Program-made: the position numbers and the translations under genes
From: Arcicella rosea
GTDB taxonomy: Bacteria > Bacteroidota > Bacteroidia > Cytophagales > Spirosomataceae
Direction: 5' to 3'
Length of the DNA stretch: 64,000 nucleotides
Assembly: GCF_014204325.1 (NCBI RefSeq)
Contig: NZ_JACHKT010000016.1
Span: 52,694-116,693, forward strand
In this document: piece after piece, positions 9,820 through 19,615 of the stretch
Numbering within the stretch: position 1 is the stretch's first letter
Layout: each line of letters starts with the position of its first letter
The notes under the pieces: model-generated
Database searches by the model: none
The model's input: only the letters and a program-made list of their open reading frames with translations
What the model was told of the DNA's origin: nothing

Positions 9820-10740
9820 ATGAAACGTTTATTCGGAATATTATTAATTACGCTTTTATTGAGTGCTTGTTCAAAAGAAGTTTACATGTTTAGTTCATTT
9901 CACGAACCAGCAACCGACGGTTTACGATTTTTATACAGTGAAAATGGCTACCAATGGAAAGACTTAAATCATGTTTTTTTGAAACCCAATGTCGGTACTC
10001 AAAAAGTAATGCGTGACCCTTCGATTGTACAAGGATCTGACGGAACATTTCATTTGGTTTGGACAAGTAGCTGGAAAGGTGATAAAGGTTTTGGTTATGC
10101 GAGTTCAAAAGATTTGATTCATTGGTCAGAACAAAAAATGATTCCTGTCATGGAACATGAACCTACTACAGTAAATGTTTGGGCACCAGAATTATTTTAC
10201 GATGATGAAACAAAACAATTTGTAATTATTTGGGCTTCGTGCATTCCTTTTCGTTTTCCAAAAGCCTTGGAAGCAGAAGACAATAACCATCGAATGTATT
10301 ATACAACGACAAAGGATTTTAACAATTTTTCGCCCACAAAACTGTTGATTGATCCCAATTTTAGTGTAATTGATGCCGTGATTGTGAAACGAAAAGCAAA
10401 AGATTATGTCTTGGTTTTAAAAGATAATACTCGTCCGAACAGAAATATTAAAGTTGCTTTTGGCGAAAGTGCAATTGGCCCTTTTACAAATGTTTCAGCA
10501 CCATTTACGAAAAATTTTACAGAAGGACCAAGTGTTGAAAAGGTAGGAAAAGATTGGCTGATTTATTATGATTCTTATCAAGATAAAACTTATGGGTCGA
10601 TGAAAACGGCTGATTTTAAGACTTTTACTGAAGTTTCGGCACAAACATCCGTTCCAGAAGGGCATAAACACGGAACAATTTTCAAAGTAAAAAAACGAAT
10701 CTTAAAAGCTATTCAGCAAGAGATTCAATCAAAGAAATAA
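9820..10740 (+). CDS. GH43-family glycosidase lipoprotein, probable alpha-L-arabinofuranosidase
   Basis: Five-bladed beta-propeller hydrolase, expected to remove terminal L-arabinofuranose from RG-II or other pectin. Lipobox LLSAC, lipidated Cys17. The inverting GH43 triad is visible in order: Asp66 in VMRDPSIV (base), Asp185 in SVIDAVIV (pKa modulator), Glu235 in FTEGPSV (acid), with NVWAPELFYD between the first two. At 306 residues it is a single catalytic domain without a C-terminal sandwich. It sits 12 bp after the GH140 gene. Family membership is well supported by the triad; the sugar is inferred, and subfamily was not assigned. Confidence 0.85.
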   Translation: MKRLFGILLITLLLSACSKEVYMFSSFHEPATDGLRFLYSENGYQWKDLNHVFLKPNVGTQKVMRDPSIVQGSDGTFHLVWTSSWKGDKGFGYASSKDLIHWSEQKMIPVMEHEPTTVNVWAPELFYDDETKQFVIIWASCIPFRFPKALEAEDNNHRMYYTTTKDFNNFSPTKLLIDPNFSVIDAVIVKRKAKDYVLVLKDNTRPNRNIKVAFGESAIGPFTNVSAPFTKNFTEGPSVEKVGKDWLIYYDSYQDKTYGSMKTADFKTFTEVSAQTSVPEGHKHGTIFKVKKRILKAIQQEIQSKK

Positions 10741-10746
10741 TCAAGC

Positions 10747-12591
10747 ATGAATCATTTAAAATATATACTTTCTTCTTTGTTGCTTATCTTGAGTTTTGCC
10801 GCTACAAATGCTCAAGATACGGTGCGTTATACTGGTGAAACACTCTCAAATGTTGATTATCATCACGGACAATTAAGTCCAGCCGTTGGTGTGCATAATA
10901 TTCAGGTTTTTCATGCGAACAGAGAAAACTCTGCATTGGCTGGTGGGAGTAATTGGACTTACAATCATGCCCCTATGTTGGCTTATTGGAATAATACTTT
11001 TTACTTACAATACCTCAGCGACCCCGTTGGTGAGCATATTCCTCCTGGACAAACACTTTTGTTGACTTCAAAAGACGGTTATCATTGGTCAAATCCTACT
11101 GTTATTTTTCCTCCATACAAAATTCCTGACGGCTGGAAAAAAGAAGGCTATCAAGGTATAGCCAAAGATTTATATGCCGTAATGCACCAACGCATGGGCT
11201 TTTTTGTATCGAAGAAAAAACGCTTATTGACTTTAGCGTATTATGGTATTGCGATGGATGCCAAAGACGACCCAAATGATGGAAAGGGCATTGGAAGAGT
11301 AGTGCGAGAAATTTATGCAGATGGGAAATATGGCGAAATTTATTTTATCAGAAATAATTCTTCTTGGGATAAAAGTAAATCGATGTATCCTTTTTACAAC
11401 ACAAGTAAAGACAAAGGCTTTATCGAAGCTTGCGACGAATTGTTGGCAACGCCTTTGATGATGCAACAATGGGTAGAAGAAGCCGACCGAAACGACCCAT
11501 TGATTCCACTAAAAAGAGAAGCAAAAGCTTTTAGTTATTATCATTTGCCAGATAATAGAGTAGTTGGTTTATGGAAACACGCTCTGACTTCTATCAGTAA
11601 TGACGAAGGAAAAACGTGGCAATATAATCCTTTAAGAGCACCAGGTTTTGTGAATAGCAACGCTAAAATTTGGGGACAAAAAACTTCTGATGGAAAGTAT
11701 GCAACTGTTTATAATCCCTCAGAATTTCGTTGGCCTTTGGCGATTTCAACCAGTAAAGATGGTTTGAATTATACGAACTTATTATTGGTAAATGGAGAAA
11801 TTTCTACCATGCGTTATGGTGGGAATTTTAAGTCTTACGGCCCACAATATGTTCGTGGAATTATTGAAGGAAATGGCTTTGTGCCTGACGGAAATATGTG
11901 GCTTACTTACAGCATGAACAAAGAAGATATTTGGATAAGTAAAGTGCCTGTGCCTGTAAGCGACGAAGTAAAAAGTCATCCGAATGAAGTTTTTGCACAA
12001 ATGAAAAATGGTGAAGAACTAAAGTATTGGAATATTTTCAGCCCAATGTATGCACCTGTGGCAATTGAGAAAATCGCTGATGGAACGAAAGCCTTGGTTT
12101 TGAGAGATAAAGATAAATTTGATTTTGCCAAAGCAGAAAGAGTAATTCCCGAATCAAAAAAAGTAGCGGTTGAATTTACCATTATTCCGCAACAAGCGGA
12201 CAAAGGTTTGCTACACATTGACTTCCAAGATGCTAAAGGAACAACGGCGGTAAGATTAATTTTTGATGCCGACTCCGCTTTTAAAGCAAAAGTAGGCTAC
12301 AGAAATTCTGGTATTATGAAGTACGAAGCAGGAAAAGAGTACAACGTTCGCATTGAATTAGACCGTCACAAACGCATGTTTAACATTTTTGTCAACGGAC
12401 AAAGTAAAGGGACAAAACTCTTTTTTGCACCTTTAGCTACTTTCAAAAGAGTAACTTTCAGAACGGGAGAAATTCGTCGATTCCCTGATGCAGATACGCC
12501 AACTGACCAAAATTTTGATTTGAAAAATGCTGGAGAATTAGACAAAGAAGCGGTTTACATCATCAAATCATTCAAAACGAGTCCATATTAA
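10747..12591 (+). CDS. Secreted beta-propeller plus LamG-like protein, candidate GH143 (Dha hydrolase-like)
   Basis: A 614-residue protein with a signal peptide (ATNAQDTV). Residues ~30-400 contain Asp-box-like motifs (SKDGYHWSNP, SNDEGKTWQYNP, TSKDGLNYTN), indicating a sialidase-like beta-propeller, with acidic/arginine-rich patches such as WVEEADRNDPLIPLKREAK. Residues ~440-614 look like a concanavalin-like sandwich (VAVEFTIIPQQADKGLLHIDFQD, YNVRIELDRHKRMFNIFVNG). Position in an RG-II operon and overall form make GH143, the family releasing 2-keto-3-deoxy-lyxo-heptulosarate (Dha), a good candidate, but I cannot confirm catalytic residues. Alternative: an uncharacterised exo-sialidase-like glycosidase. 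Six bp from its upstream neighbour and 1 bp from the next gene. Confidence 0.55.
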   Translation: MNHLKYILSSLLLILSFAATNAQDTVRYTGETLSNVDYHHGQLSPAVGVHNIQVFHANRENSALAGGSNWTYNHAPMLAYWNNTFYLQYLSDPVGEHIPPGQTLLLTSKDGYHWSNPTVIFPPYKIPDGWKKEGYQGIAKDLYAVMHQRMGFFVSKKKRLLTLAYYGIAMDAKDDPNDGKGIGRVVREIYADGKYGEIYFIRNNSSWDKSKSMYPFYNTSKDKGFIEACDELLATPLMMQQWVEEADRNDPLIPLKREAKAFSYYHLPDNRVVGLWKHALTSISNDEGKTWQYNPLRAPGFVNSNAKIWGQKTSDGKYATVYNPSEFRWPLAISTSKDGLNYTNLLLVNGEISTMRYGGNFKSYGPQYVRGIIEGNGFVPDGNMWLTYSMNKEDIWISKVPVPVSDEVKSHPNEVFAQMKNGEELKYWNIFSPMYAPVAIEKIADGTKALVLRDKDKFDFAKAERVIPESKKVAVEFTIIPQQADKGLLHIDFQDAKGTTAVRLIFDADSAFKAKVGYRNSGIMKYEAGKEYNVRIELDRHKRMFNIFVNGQSKGTKLFFAPLATFKRVTFRTGEIRRFPDADTPTDQNFDLKNAGELDKEAVYIIKSFKTSPY

Positions 12592-12592
12592 G

Positions 12593-14008
12593 ATGTTCAA
12601 AAAAAGTATCATATTTTTCCTTTTTTGTTTGCTTTCGCTGAATGTTCAAGCACAAATTGTGTTGCCTAGAATTCTGGGACACAACATGGTTTTGCAACAA
12701 AATAAACCGATTACCATTTGGGGAAAAGCTTCTGTGGGCGAAAGAGTAAGTGTACAGTTTGCAGGACAAGAAAAAACAACTTTTGCCGATGAAAATGGAA
12801 AATGGGCGATTGTCTTAAAACCTTTGAAAGCGTCTTCTACAGAATCCGAAATGACTATTTCTGGAAAAAATGTTATCAAGCTTGAGCATATTCTGGTGGG
12901 TGAAGTATGGCTGTGTTCGGGGCAGTCGAACATGGAATATACCATGCGTAAAAATAGCAAAGTAAAACGACCGAATATCGCCATTGAAAATCCTGTCGAT
13001 GAATTGGAATTTGCTAAAAACCCACAAATCCGTATTTTTTTAGTGAATCGTAAAGAATTAATTAAGCCAGATTCACTGCATTGTGGTTGGAGTATTGCCA
13101 AAGATTCTGCCTTGCGTTCATTTTCTGCGGCAGCTTACTTTTTTTCGAAAGAATTACACAAAAATCTAAATGTGCCTATCGGAATGATTTCTTCGGCCAT
13201 TCCGGGCAGCAGAATTGAGCCGTGGATTTCGGAAGAAGCCTTTGCCGAATCTGCTTACTTCAAAGGGCAAAAAGTAGAAGGTGAACCAGCCAAATTTTAC
13301 ACGCCAATGATTAAGCCACTTGTTCCTTTTGCACTAAAAGGTTTTTTGTGGTATCAAGGCGAAACCAATTGTTTTTTGAAAGAAACGACTGAATACTCTC
13401 AGAAACTAACAACATTAATTAACAGTTGGCGAAAAGCTTGGGACGATAAAAAATTAGCTTTCAATTTTGTCCAAATTGCACCGCATAATTATTCGGATGC
13501 AAAAGGAAAATTGGTAATAACGAGAGAAACCTTGCCAGAATTCAGAGAGGCACAAACGAATGTATTGAAACTTCCGAATACTGGAATGATTATCTCGACG
13601 GATTTGGTCGATAGTATTAAAGATATTCATCCTTCATATAAATGGGAAATTGGCAGACGCTTGGCACTTGTTGCTTTGAATCAGGATTATGGTATGAGAA
13701 ATATTGTTGCTTCTGGTCCAATCTTTAAAAAAGCGAAAGTAAAAGGTACTAAAATTTACTTAACTTTTGATGGAATCGGAACAGGTTTAATCAGTAAAGA
13801 TGGAAAAAAATTAAGTGATTTTCAGCTGGCTGGCGAAGATGGAAATTTTGTAAATGCCGAAGCGACTTTGAAAGATAACAAAGTAATACTTTCGTCGCCT
13901 CAAGTTTCCAAACCCGTAAAACTCCGCTTTGCTTGGGACGAAGCCGCTCAACCAAACTTATTTAATCAAGAAGGCTTACCAGCCCGACCTTTTAGAACCA
14001 ATTTATAA
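12593..14008 (+). CDS. SASA/CE20-type carbohydrate O-acetylesterase
   Basis: Sialate-O-acetylesterase-family SGNH hydrolase, here expected to remove acetyl groups from RG-II sugars (for example acetylated methyl-fucose or aceric acid; inferred). A signal peptide ends at VQAQIVLP. The usual opening LPRILGHNMVLQQNKPITIWGKA is present, then WLCSGQSNMEYTM with nucleophile Ser112, FLWYQGETN, and the Asp344-His346 pair in DIHPSYKWEIGRRLA. At 471 residues it is a short version without the inserted galactose-binding-like domain carried by larger homologues; a similar inserted domain occurs instead in the GH95 protein at 35519. It begins 1 bp after the upstream stop and ends in a TAATG overlap with the GH2 gene. 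Confidence 0.85.
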   Translation: MFKKSIIFFLFCLLSLNVQAQIVLPRILGHNMVLQQNKPITIWGKASVGERVSVQFAGQEKTTFADENGKWAIVLKPLKASSTESEMTISGKNVIKLEHILVGEVWLCSGQSNMEYTMRKNSKVKRPNIAIENPVDELEFAKNPQIRIFLVNRKELIKPDSLHCGWSIAKDSALRSFSAAAYFFSKELHKNLNVPIGMISSAIPGSRIEPWISEEAFAESAYFKGQKVEGEPAKFYTPMIKPLVPFALKGFLWYQGETNCFLKETTEYSQKLTTLINSWRKAWDDKKLAFNFVQIAPHNYSDAKGKLVITRETLPEFREAQTNVLKLPNTGMIISTDLVDSIKDIHPSYKWEIGRRLALVALNQDYGMRNIVASGPIFKKAKVKGTKIYLTFDGIGTGLISKDGKKLSDFQLAGEDGNFVNAEATLKDNKVILSSPQVSKPVKLRFAWDEAAQPNLFNQEGLPARPFRTNL

Positions 14009-16782
14009 TGAAGCGTAATTTTTTAATCATATTTCTTTGCTTGATTTCTTGTTTTGTGAAAGCACAAGAAACTCAGAAACTGTATTTGTCTGGAACAGGA
14101 AATGACAAAACTGTTAACTGGGATTTTTTCTGTACAGCAGGCAATAATTCAGGAAAGTGGACAAGTATTCCTGTGCCTTCAAACTGGGAATTACAGGGTT
14201 TCGGAAAGTATAATTATGGTTTTGCTAAAGACAGTTCAAGAGGAAAAGAAAAAGGTTTGTACAAACATACTTTCAAAGTACCGAATGCTTGGAAAGGCAA
14301 AACAATTAACATCGTTTTTGAAGGTGTAATGACTGATACCGAAGTGAAAATCAACGGAAAATCGGCTGGAGTTACGCATGAAGGTGCTTATTACGCTTTT
14401 CGTTATGACATTACTTCATTGGTAAATGTTGGTGAAAATAATTTGTTGGAAGTAACTGTTGCTAAACATTCAGCCAATGCTTCTGTGAATGAAGCAGAGC
14501 GAAAAGGCGATTTTTGGATATTTGGAGGCATTTTTCGTCCTGTTTACTTAGAAACTTTACCGACGCAACATATTGAAAGAGTAGCTTTGGATGCCGACGA
14601 CAAAGGAATTTTCAACGCCAATATTTACTTAAAAAATGCTAAAGTTTCACAACTAATTTCAGCCCAAATTTATACGCTTGATGGAAAGAAAATTGGTTCG
14701 CCAATCCAACAAAAAGTAAGTAAAGCGAATGAAATTGTAGGATTAAAATCACAAGTAAACTCGCCATTATTATGGTCGTCCGAAAAACCAAATCGTTATA
14801 AAGTAATCCTTACTTTGTCGGAAAATAATAAAGTAATTCATTCGGTTGAGAAGAAATTTGGCTTTCGTTCGGTATTGGTCAAACAAAGAGATGGTGTTTA
14901 CGTAAATGGCAAAAAGATAAAATTCAAAGGTGTAAATCGACATTCTTTTTGGCCAACTTCTGGTAGAACAACCAGTAAAGAAATTAGTCTTTTGGATGTA
15001 AAATTGATGAAAGACATGAACATGAATGCCGTGAGAATGTCTCATTATCCGCCAGATGACCACTTTTTAGAGGTTTGTGATTCTTTGGGTTTGTATGTGA
15101 TGGATGAATTGGCAGGCTGGCATGGCAATTATGATACGCCAACAGGTACAAAATTATTGAAAGAATTGATGGTGCATGATGAAAATCATCCTTCGGTAAT
15201 TTTCTGGATTAATGGTAATGAAGGCGGTCATAATTATGAATTAGACCCAATTTTTCAGCAAGAAGATATTCAAAAACGTCCTGTAATACACGCTTGGGAA
15301 GCTTTTGCAGGTTTCGATACCCAACATTATCGTGAATATAATTACGGAATTGGGAATTACGATAACGGACATAATATCGTAATGCCAACAGAATTTTTAC
15401 ACGGAATGTACGATGGCGGTCACGGAGCAGGTTTAGAAGATTACTGGGAAAAAATGTGGGTGAGTCCTTTGTCAGCTGGCGGTTTTCTCTGGGATTTTGT
15501 CGATCAAGGAATCGTAAGAACGGATAAAAATGGAGTTTTAGATACAGACGGGAATCATGCAGCTGATGGAATTGTTGGCCCATATCGTGAAAAGGAGGGA
15601 AGCTATTTTACCATTAAAGAAGTTTGGAGTCCGATAAAGTTTGAAGCTAAAGAAATTACTCCAGATTTTGATGGAGTGTTAAATATTGAAAATCGCTATT
15701 CGTTCACCAATATCAACGAATGTACTTTTTCGTGGAAATTGAAACAATTTGTAAGTAAAAGTTTAGTAGAAAAATCGGGTTCTGTTGTTTCTCCTAATAT
15801 TAGACCAAATGAAAAAGGCATTATTAAATTATCTCTTCCAGCAGATTGGCAAACTTATGATGTGTTGTATGTAACTGCAAAAGATGCGAGCAAACAAGAA
15901 ATTTTTACTTGGAGTTTTAAGATTTCTTTACCTAATAAAATTGCAGAAAGTATTGTCAAGAAAAGTGGAAGTGATGAAGTGAAAATTACAACAATAGATT
16001 CACTTTATACCATTTCTGTAAAAAGTTTACAGCTTTCAATCAATAAATTCACAGGACTTTTACAGAAAGTACAGAATGAAAAAGGCGTAATACCATTCAA
16101 TAATGGTCCAATTGTACAAGAAGGTGCGACTAATTTCAAAAATTTCTCGCAACGTGTTGAAAATGGAAATGTAATTATTACTTCTACTTTCGATAGAAAA
16201 AATAGCTATAATACCTTGGAATGGACAATTTATCCATCTGGTTGGGTAAAAATGAAGGTAAATTATTTTCCGGGAGATTACTTCACCACTTTTTTTGGAG
16301 TAAATTTTTCGTTTCCTGAAAACCAAATTAAAGGTATTGAATACATGGGAAATGGACCTTTCAGAGTTTGGAAAAATAGAATGAAGGGAAATCAATTTGG
16401 AGTTTGGCAAAAAGAGTACAACACTACAGAAACGGGCGAAATACCTTTTCTTTATCCAGAATTTAAGGGTTATTATTCAAATATGTACTGGTGTAAATTT
16501 ATAGGGAAAGAGCAAAATTTTACAGTAGTTACTGAAAATGAAGATATCTTCTTCCGTTTGTTTACGCCAGCTTTTAAACAAGATCCTTACAAAAATTATC
16601 AAATTAATTTCCCGAATGGAGATATTTCATTTCTACAGGGCATTGCAGGAATCGGTTCAAAAACCAATAAAACGGAAAACTCAGGCCCAATGGGCATGAA
16701 AAATATTTATTACGATTACGAAAAAGAACCAGCAAGAGCTAAAGAGTTGATTTTGTACTTTGATTTTGTTGGGAACAAGTAG
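14008..16782 (+). CDS. GH2-family beta-glycosidase
   Basis: Secreted GH2 enzyme of 924 residues with a signal peptide ending VKAQETQ. The N-terminal jelly-roll domain (IPVPSNWELQGFGKYNYGF ... GLYKHTFKVP) and Ig-like domain precede the TIM barrel at about residues 300-550. Catalytic acid/base Glu405 lies in WINGNEGG and nucleophile Glu462 in MPTEFLHGMYDGG; GVNRHSFWP and AVRMSHYPPDD are standard GH2 barrel motifs. A long C-terminal beta region (LeuTSFTN-like repeats) fills residues 550-924. Specificity is not readable from sequence: beta-galactosidase, beta-glucuronidase and beta-galacturonidase are all possible, and the last two would serve RG-II chain A. The gene overlaps the esterase stop by 1 bp. 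Confidence 0.85.
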   Translation: MKRNFLIIFLCLISCFVKAQETQKLYLSGTGNDKTVNWDFFCTAGNNSGKWTSIPVPSNWELQGFGKYNYGFAKDSSRGKEKGLYKHTFKVPNAWKGKTINIVFEGVMTDTEVKINGKSAGVTHEGAYYAFRYDITSLVNVGENNLLEVTVAKHSANASVNEAERKGDFWIFGGIFRPVYLETLPTQHIERVALDADDKGIFNANIYLKNAKVSQLISAQIYTLDGKKIGSPIQQKVSKANEIVGLKSQVNSPLLWSSEKPNRYKVILTLSENNKVIHSVEKKFGFRSVLVKQRDGVYVNGKKIKFKGVNRHSFWPTSGRTTSKEISLLDVKLMKDMNMNAVRMSHYPPDDHFLEVCDSLGLYVMDELAGWHGNYDTPTGTKLLKELMVHDENHPSVIFWINGNEGGHNYELDPIFQQEDIQKRPVIHAWEAFAGFDTQHYREYNYGIGNYDNGHNIVMPTEFLHGMYDGGHGAGLEDYWEKMWVSPLSAGGFLWDFVDQGIVRTDKNGVLDTDGNHAADGIVGPYREKEGSYFTIKEVWSPIKFEAKEITPDFDGVLNIENRYSFTNINECTFSWKLKQFVSKSLVEKSGSVVSPNIRPNEKGIIKLSLPADWQTYDVLYVTAKDASKQEIFTWSFKISLPNKIAESIVKKSGSDEVKITTIDSLYTISVKSLQLSINKFTGLLQKVQNEKGVIPFNNGPIVQEGATNFKNFSQRVENGNVIITSTFDRKNSYNTLEWTIYPSGWVKMKVNYFPGDYFTTFFGVNFSFPENQIKGIEYMGNGPFRVWKNRMKGNQFGVWQKEYNTTETGEIPFLYPEFKGYYSNMYWCKFIGKEQNFTVVTENEDIFFRLFTPAFKQDPYKNYQINFPNGDISFLQGIAGIGSKTNKTENSGPMGMKNIYYDYEKEPARAKELILYFDFVGNK

Positions 16783-16808
16783 CATTTATATCAATTGATT
16801 ATAAAAAA

Positions 16809-19565
16809 ATGAAAATTACAACACACATTTTCCTTTTGGTAGCCATGATACTTTTTGCTTCGTTTAATAAGCAAGAGACGGGCATTCAATTACAAAATTT
16901 ACGTTGTGAGATGCTCGTGAATCCAGAAGGGATTGATGTGGTAAAACCACGTTTGAGCTGGGAAATTATTAGTCCACAAAGAAATGTCCAGCAAACAGCT
17001 TATCAAATATTGGTAGCTTCTAGTCCAGAAAAATTAGCCAATAACGAAGCAGATTTATGGAATTCTGGAAAAGTAAATTCTGATGAATCCATTCATGTAA
17101 AATACGCTGGAACGACTTTGAAAAGTAAAAAAAGAGTTTTTTGGAAAGTAAAAATCTGGACGAATAAAGGTGAATCTGCTTGGTCGGACAATGCTTTTTG
17201 GAGTATCGGTTTACTGAATTATGTAGATTGGAAAGGAAGATGGATTGGACTCGACCGCTCTTTTGAATGGGATAACGAAACGCAATTTTCAAGACTTTCT
17301 GCGAGATATTTTAGAAAAGAATTTCAAGCGAAAAAGACCATTAAACAAGCAACGGTTTATATCGTGGGCTTGGGTATGTACGAATTGTACTTAAACGGAC
17401 AAAAAGTAGGCGACCAAGTATTAGCACCTGTGCCAACAGACTATACAAAAGGAGTAAAATACAATACTTTCGACGTTACAAAATTGTTGCAAAAGGGCAA
17501 TAATGCTATTGGAACAGTGTTGGGAAATGGACGTTTTTACACGATGCGTCAAGATTATAAACCTTACAAAATCAAGACATTTGGTTATCCGAAAATGTTG
17601 TTGAATTTGGATGTAGAATATACAGATGGTACAAAAGAAACGATTTCGACTGATGATAGTTGGAAAGTAACTGCGGATGGTCCCATCAGAACCAATAATG
17701 AATATGATGGAGAAGAGTACGATGCAACCAAAGAAATGCCTAACTGGAATAAAGTTGGCTTCTCTGATAGCAATTGGTTAAAAGCTCAATTGGTGCAAGA
17801 AGCTGGAGGAATGTTTGAAGCACAGATGACAGAGAACATGAAAGTAATGGAAACCATCAAACCTGTATCAATTAAAAACCTGAAAGATAATACTTATATT
17901 TTGGACATGGGACAAAATATGGCGGGCTGGTTGAGATTGAGAGTAAAAGGGAAAAAAGGAGATAAGGTTACTTTACGTTTTGCTGAAACTTTACAAAGTA
18001 CTGGAGAATTGTTCGTCAGAAATTTAAGAGATGCAAAAGTAACTGATGTTTATACGTTGAAAGGCGATGGACAAGAAATTTGGGAGCCATCATTTGTATA
18101 TCACGGTTTTAGGTATGTAGAAATTACAGGTTTCCCGACTTTTCCAACGATTGATGATTTTGATGGAAGAGTAGTTTATGACGACATGGCAACGATTGGT
18201 GAATTTGAAACTTCTGATAAAACCATCAACCAAATCTACAAAAATGCTTATTGGGGAATCAGAAGTAATTATAAAGGAATGCCTGTTGATTGTCCACAAA
18301 GAAATGAGCGTCAGCCGTGGTTGGGAGATAGAACTACTGGAGCTTATGGCGAAAGCTTTATTTTCGATAATGTTCGTCTTTACTCAAAATGGTTGAATGA
18401 TATTGAACAAGCACAAAAACCAGATGGAAGTATTCCAGATGTTGCCCCAGCTTTTTGGCGATATTATGGCGATAATGTTACTTGGCCCGGTACTTATATC
18501 ACCATCGCTGACATGTTGTATCATCAATTTGGCGATAAAGAAACCATTAAAAAGCATTATCCTTCCATGAAAAAATGGATAGATTATATGCAAGAAAAAT
18601 ACTTGGTCGATGGCTTGATTACCAAAGATAAGTATGGCGATTGGTGCGTTCCGCCAGAATCTTTAGCATTGATTCATGCAAAAGACCCAGCTTTACAAAC
18701 AGATGGCATTTTGTTAGCGTCTGCTACTTACGTGAGGCTCTTGGATGTAATGCAACAATTTGCTCGTTTGTTGAATAAACCTGAGGATGCAAAAGCATAT
18801 TCAAAAGTTGCTGAGGAAATAAAAAAAGCTTTTAATCAAAAATTTCTGAATACTCAAAAAGGACAATACAGTAACGGAACAGTTACAGCCAACCTTTTGC
18901 CTTTGGTGTATGAAATGATTCCTGCGAACGAAAAAACTAAAGTTTGGAATAATATTGTCAACAAGATTTTGGTCGATAATAAAGGTCACATCAGCACTGG
19001 TGTAATTGGTACACAATGGTTAATGCGTGGTTTGAGCCAAAATGGTCGTGCAGATATTGCCTATAAAATTGCTTCAAATCGTTATTATCCAAGTTGGGGT
19101 TATATGGCTGAAAATGGTGCTACAACAATATGGGAGCTTTGGAATGGCGATAAAGCTAATCCAGAAATGAATTCAGGAAATCATGTCATGCTTTTGGGCG
19201 ATTTGATTATTTGGTATTATGAAAACATTGCAGGCATTAAATCCGCAAAAGATGCTGTGGCTTTCAAGAAAATAATCATGAAGCCAGAAATGATTGATGG
19301 CTTAAATGCAGGAAAAGCATCTTATCATTCCATGTACGGAACGATAAAATCTGATTGGAAAAAAGACGGAAACAAATTTCAATGGAATATCTGTATTCCA
19401 GCCAATACTAAATCCTTAGTTTACTTACCAACCAATTCTTTGGAAAAAGTAACAGAAGGGGGCAAGAAAGTAGCAGGAATTGAAGGAATTAAATTTGTGA
19501 AAACGGAAGGGAAGCAATTGATTGTAGAAGTAAGCTCTGGCAATTATTCGTTCAGCGTCAATTAG
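16809..19565 (+). CDS. GH78 alpha-L-rhamnosidase
   Basis: Secreted 918-residue GH78 enzyme, inverting, releasing terminal L-rhamnose. N-terminal Fn3-like domain (LRCEMLVNPEGIDVVKPRLSWEI) and two beta domains precede the (alpha/alpha)6 barrel. The GH78 signature DCPQRNERQPWLGD occupies residues 494-507, supplying the acidic residues, and the second catalytic Glu776 is in ATTIWELWNGD. A C-terminal beta-sandwich follows (residues ~830-918). RG-II contains several rhamnose linkages (backbone branches, Rha-Kdo), so the exact target is uncertain. It follows the GH2 gene by 26 bp, in the same operon. Confidence 0.93.
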   Translation: MKITTHIFLLVAMILFASFNKQETGIQLQNLRCEMLVNPEGIDVVKPRLSWEIISPQRNVQQTAYQILVASSPEKLANNEADLWNSGKVNSDESIHVKYAGTTLKSKKRVFWKVKIWTNKGESAWSDNAFWSIGLLNYVDWKGRWIGLDRSFEWDNETQFSRLSARYFRKEFQAKKTIKQATVYIVGLGMYELYLNGQKVGDQVLAPVPTDYTKGVKYNTFDVTKLLQKGNNAIGTVLGNGRFYTMRQDYKPYKIKTFGYPKMLLNLDVEYTDGTKETISTDDSWKVTADGPIRTNNEYDGEEYDATKEMPNWNKVGFSDSNWLKAQLVQEAGGMFEAQMTENMKVMETIKPVSIKNLKDNTYILDMGQNMAGWLRLRVKGKKGDKVTLRFAETLQSTGELFVRNLRDAKVTDVYTLKGDGQEIWEPSFVYHGFRYVEITGFPTFPTIDDFDGRVVYDDMATIGEFETSDKTINQIYKNAYWGIRSNYKGMPVDCPQRNERQPWLGDRTTGAYGESFIFDNVRLYSKWLNDIEQAQKPDGSIPDVAPAFWRYYGDNVTWPGTYITIADMLYHQFGDKETIKKHYPSMKKWIDYMQEKYLVDGLITKDKYGDWCVPPESLALIHAKDPALQTDGILLASATYVRLLDVMQQFARLLNKPEDAKAYSKVAEEIKKAFNQKFLNTQKGQYSNGTVTANLLPLVYEMIPANEKTKVWNNIVNKILVDNKGHISTGVIGTQWLMRGLSQNGRADIAYKIASNRYYPSWGYMAENGATTIWELWNGDKANPEMNSGNHVMLLGDLIIWYYENIAGIKSAKDAVAFKKIIMKPEMIDGLNAGKASYHSMYGTIKSDWKKDGNKFQWNICIPANTKSLVYLPTNSLEKVTEGGKKVAGIEGIKFVKTEGKQLIVEVSSGNYSFSVN

Positions 19566-19615
19566 TGATTTTCAGAAAAAATACTCTCAAAATATTAAAA
19601 TTTAATACGAATATC

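Noticed and set aside
12646..13101. Antisense open frame of 151 codons over the SASA esterase
   Set aside because: Overlaps the SGNH motif region of a well-supported gene; composition (Cys, Phe, Ser rich) is that of a shadow frame.
19565..19615. Upstream GTG start for the sialidase-like gene
   Set aside because: Would overlap the GH78 stop by one base and place 17 basic residues before a perfect signal peptide; ATG at 19616 is better.
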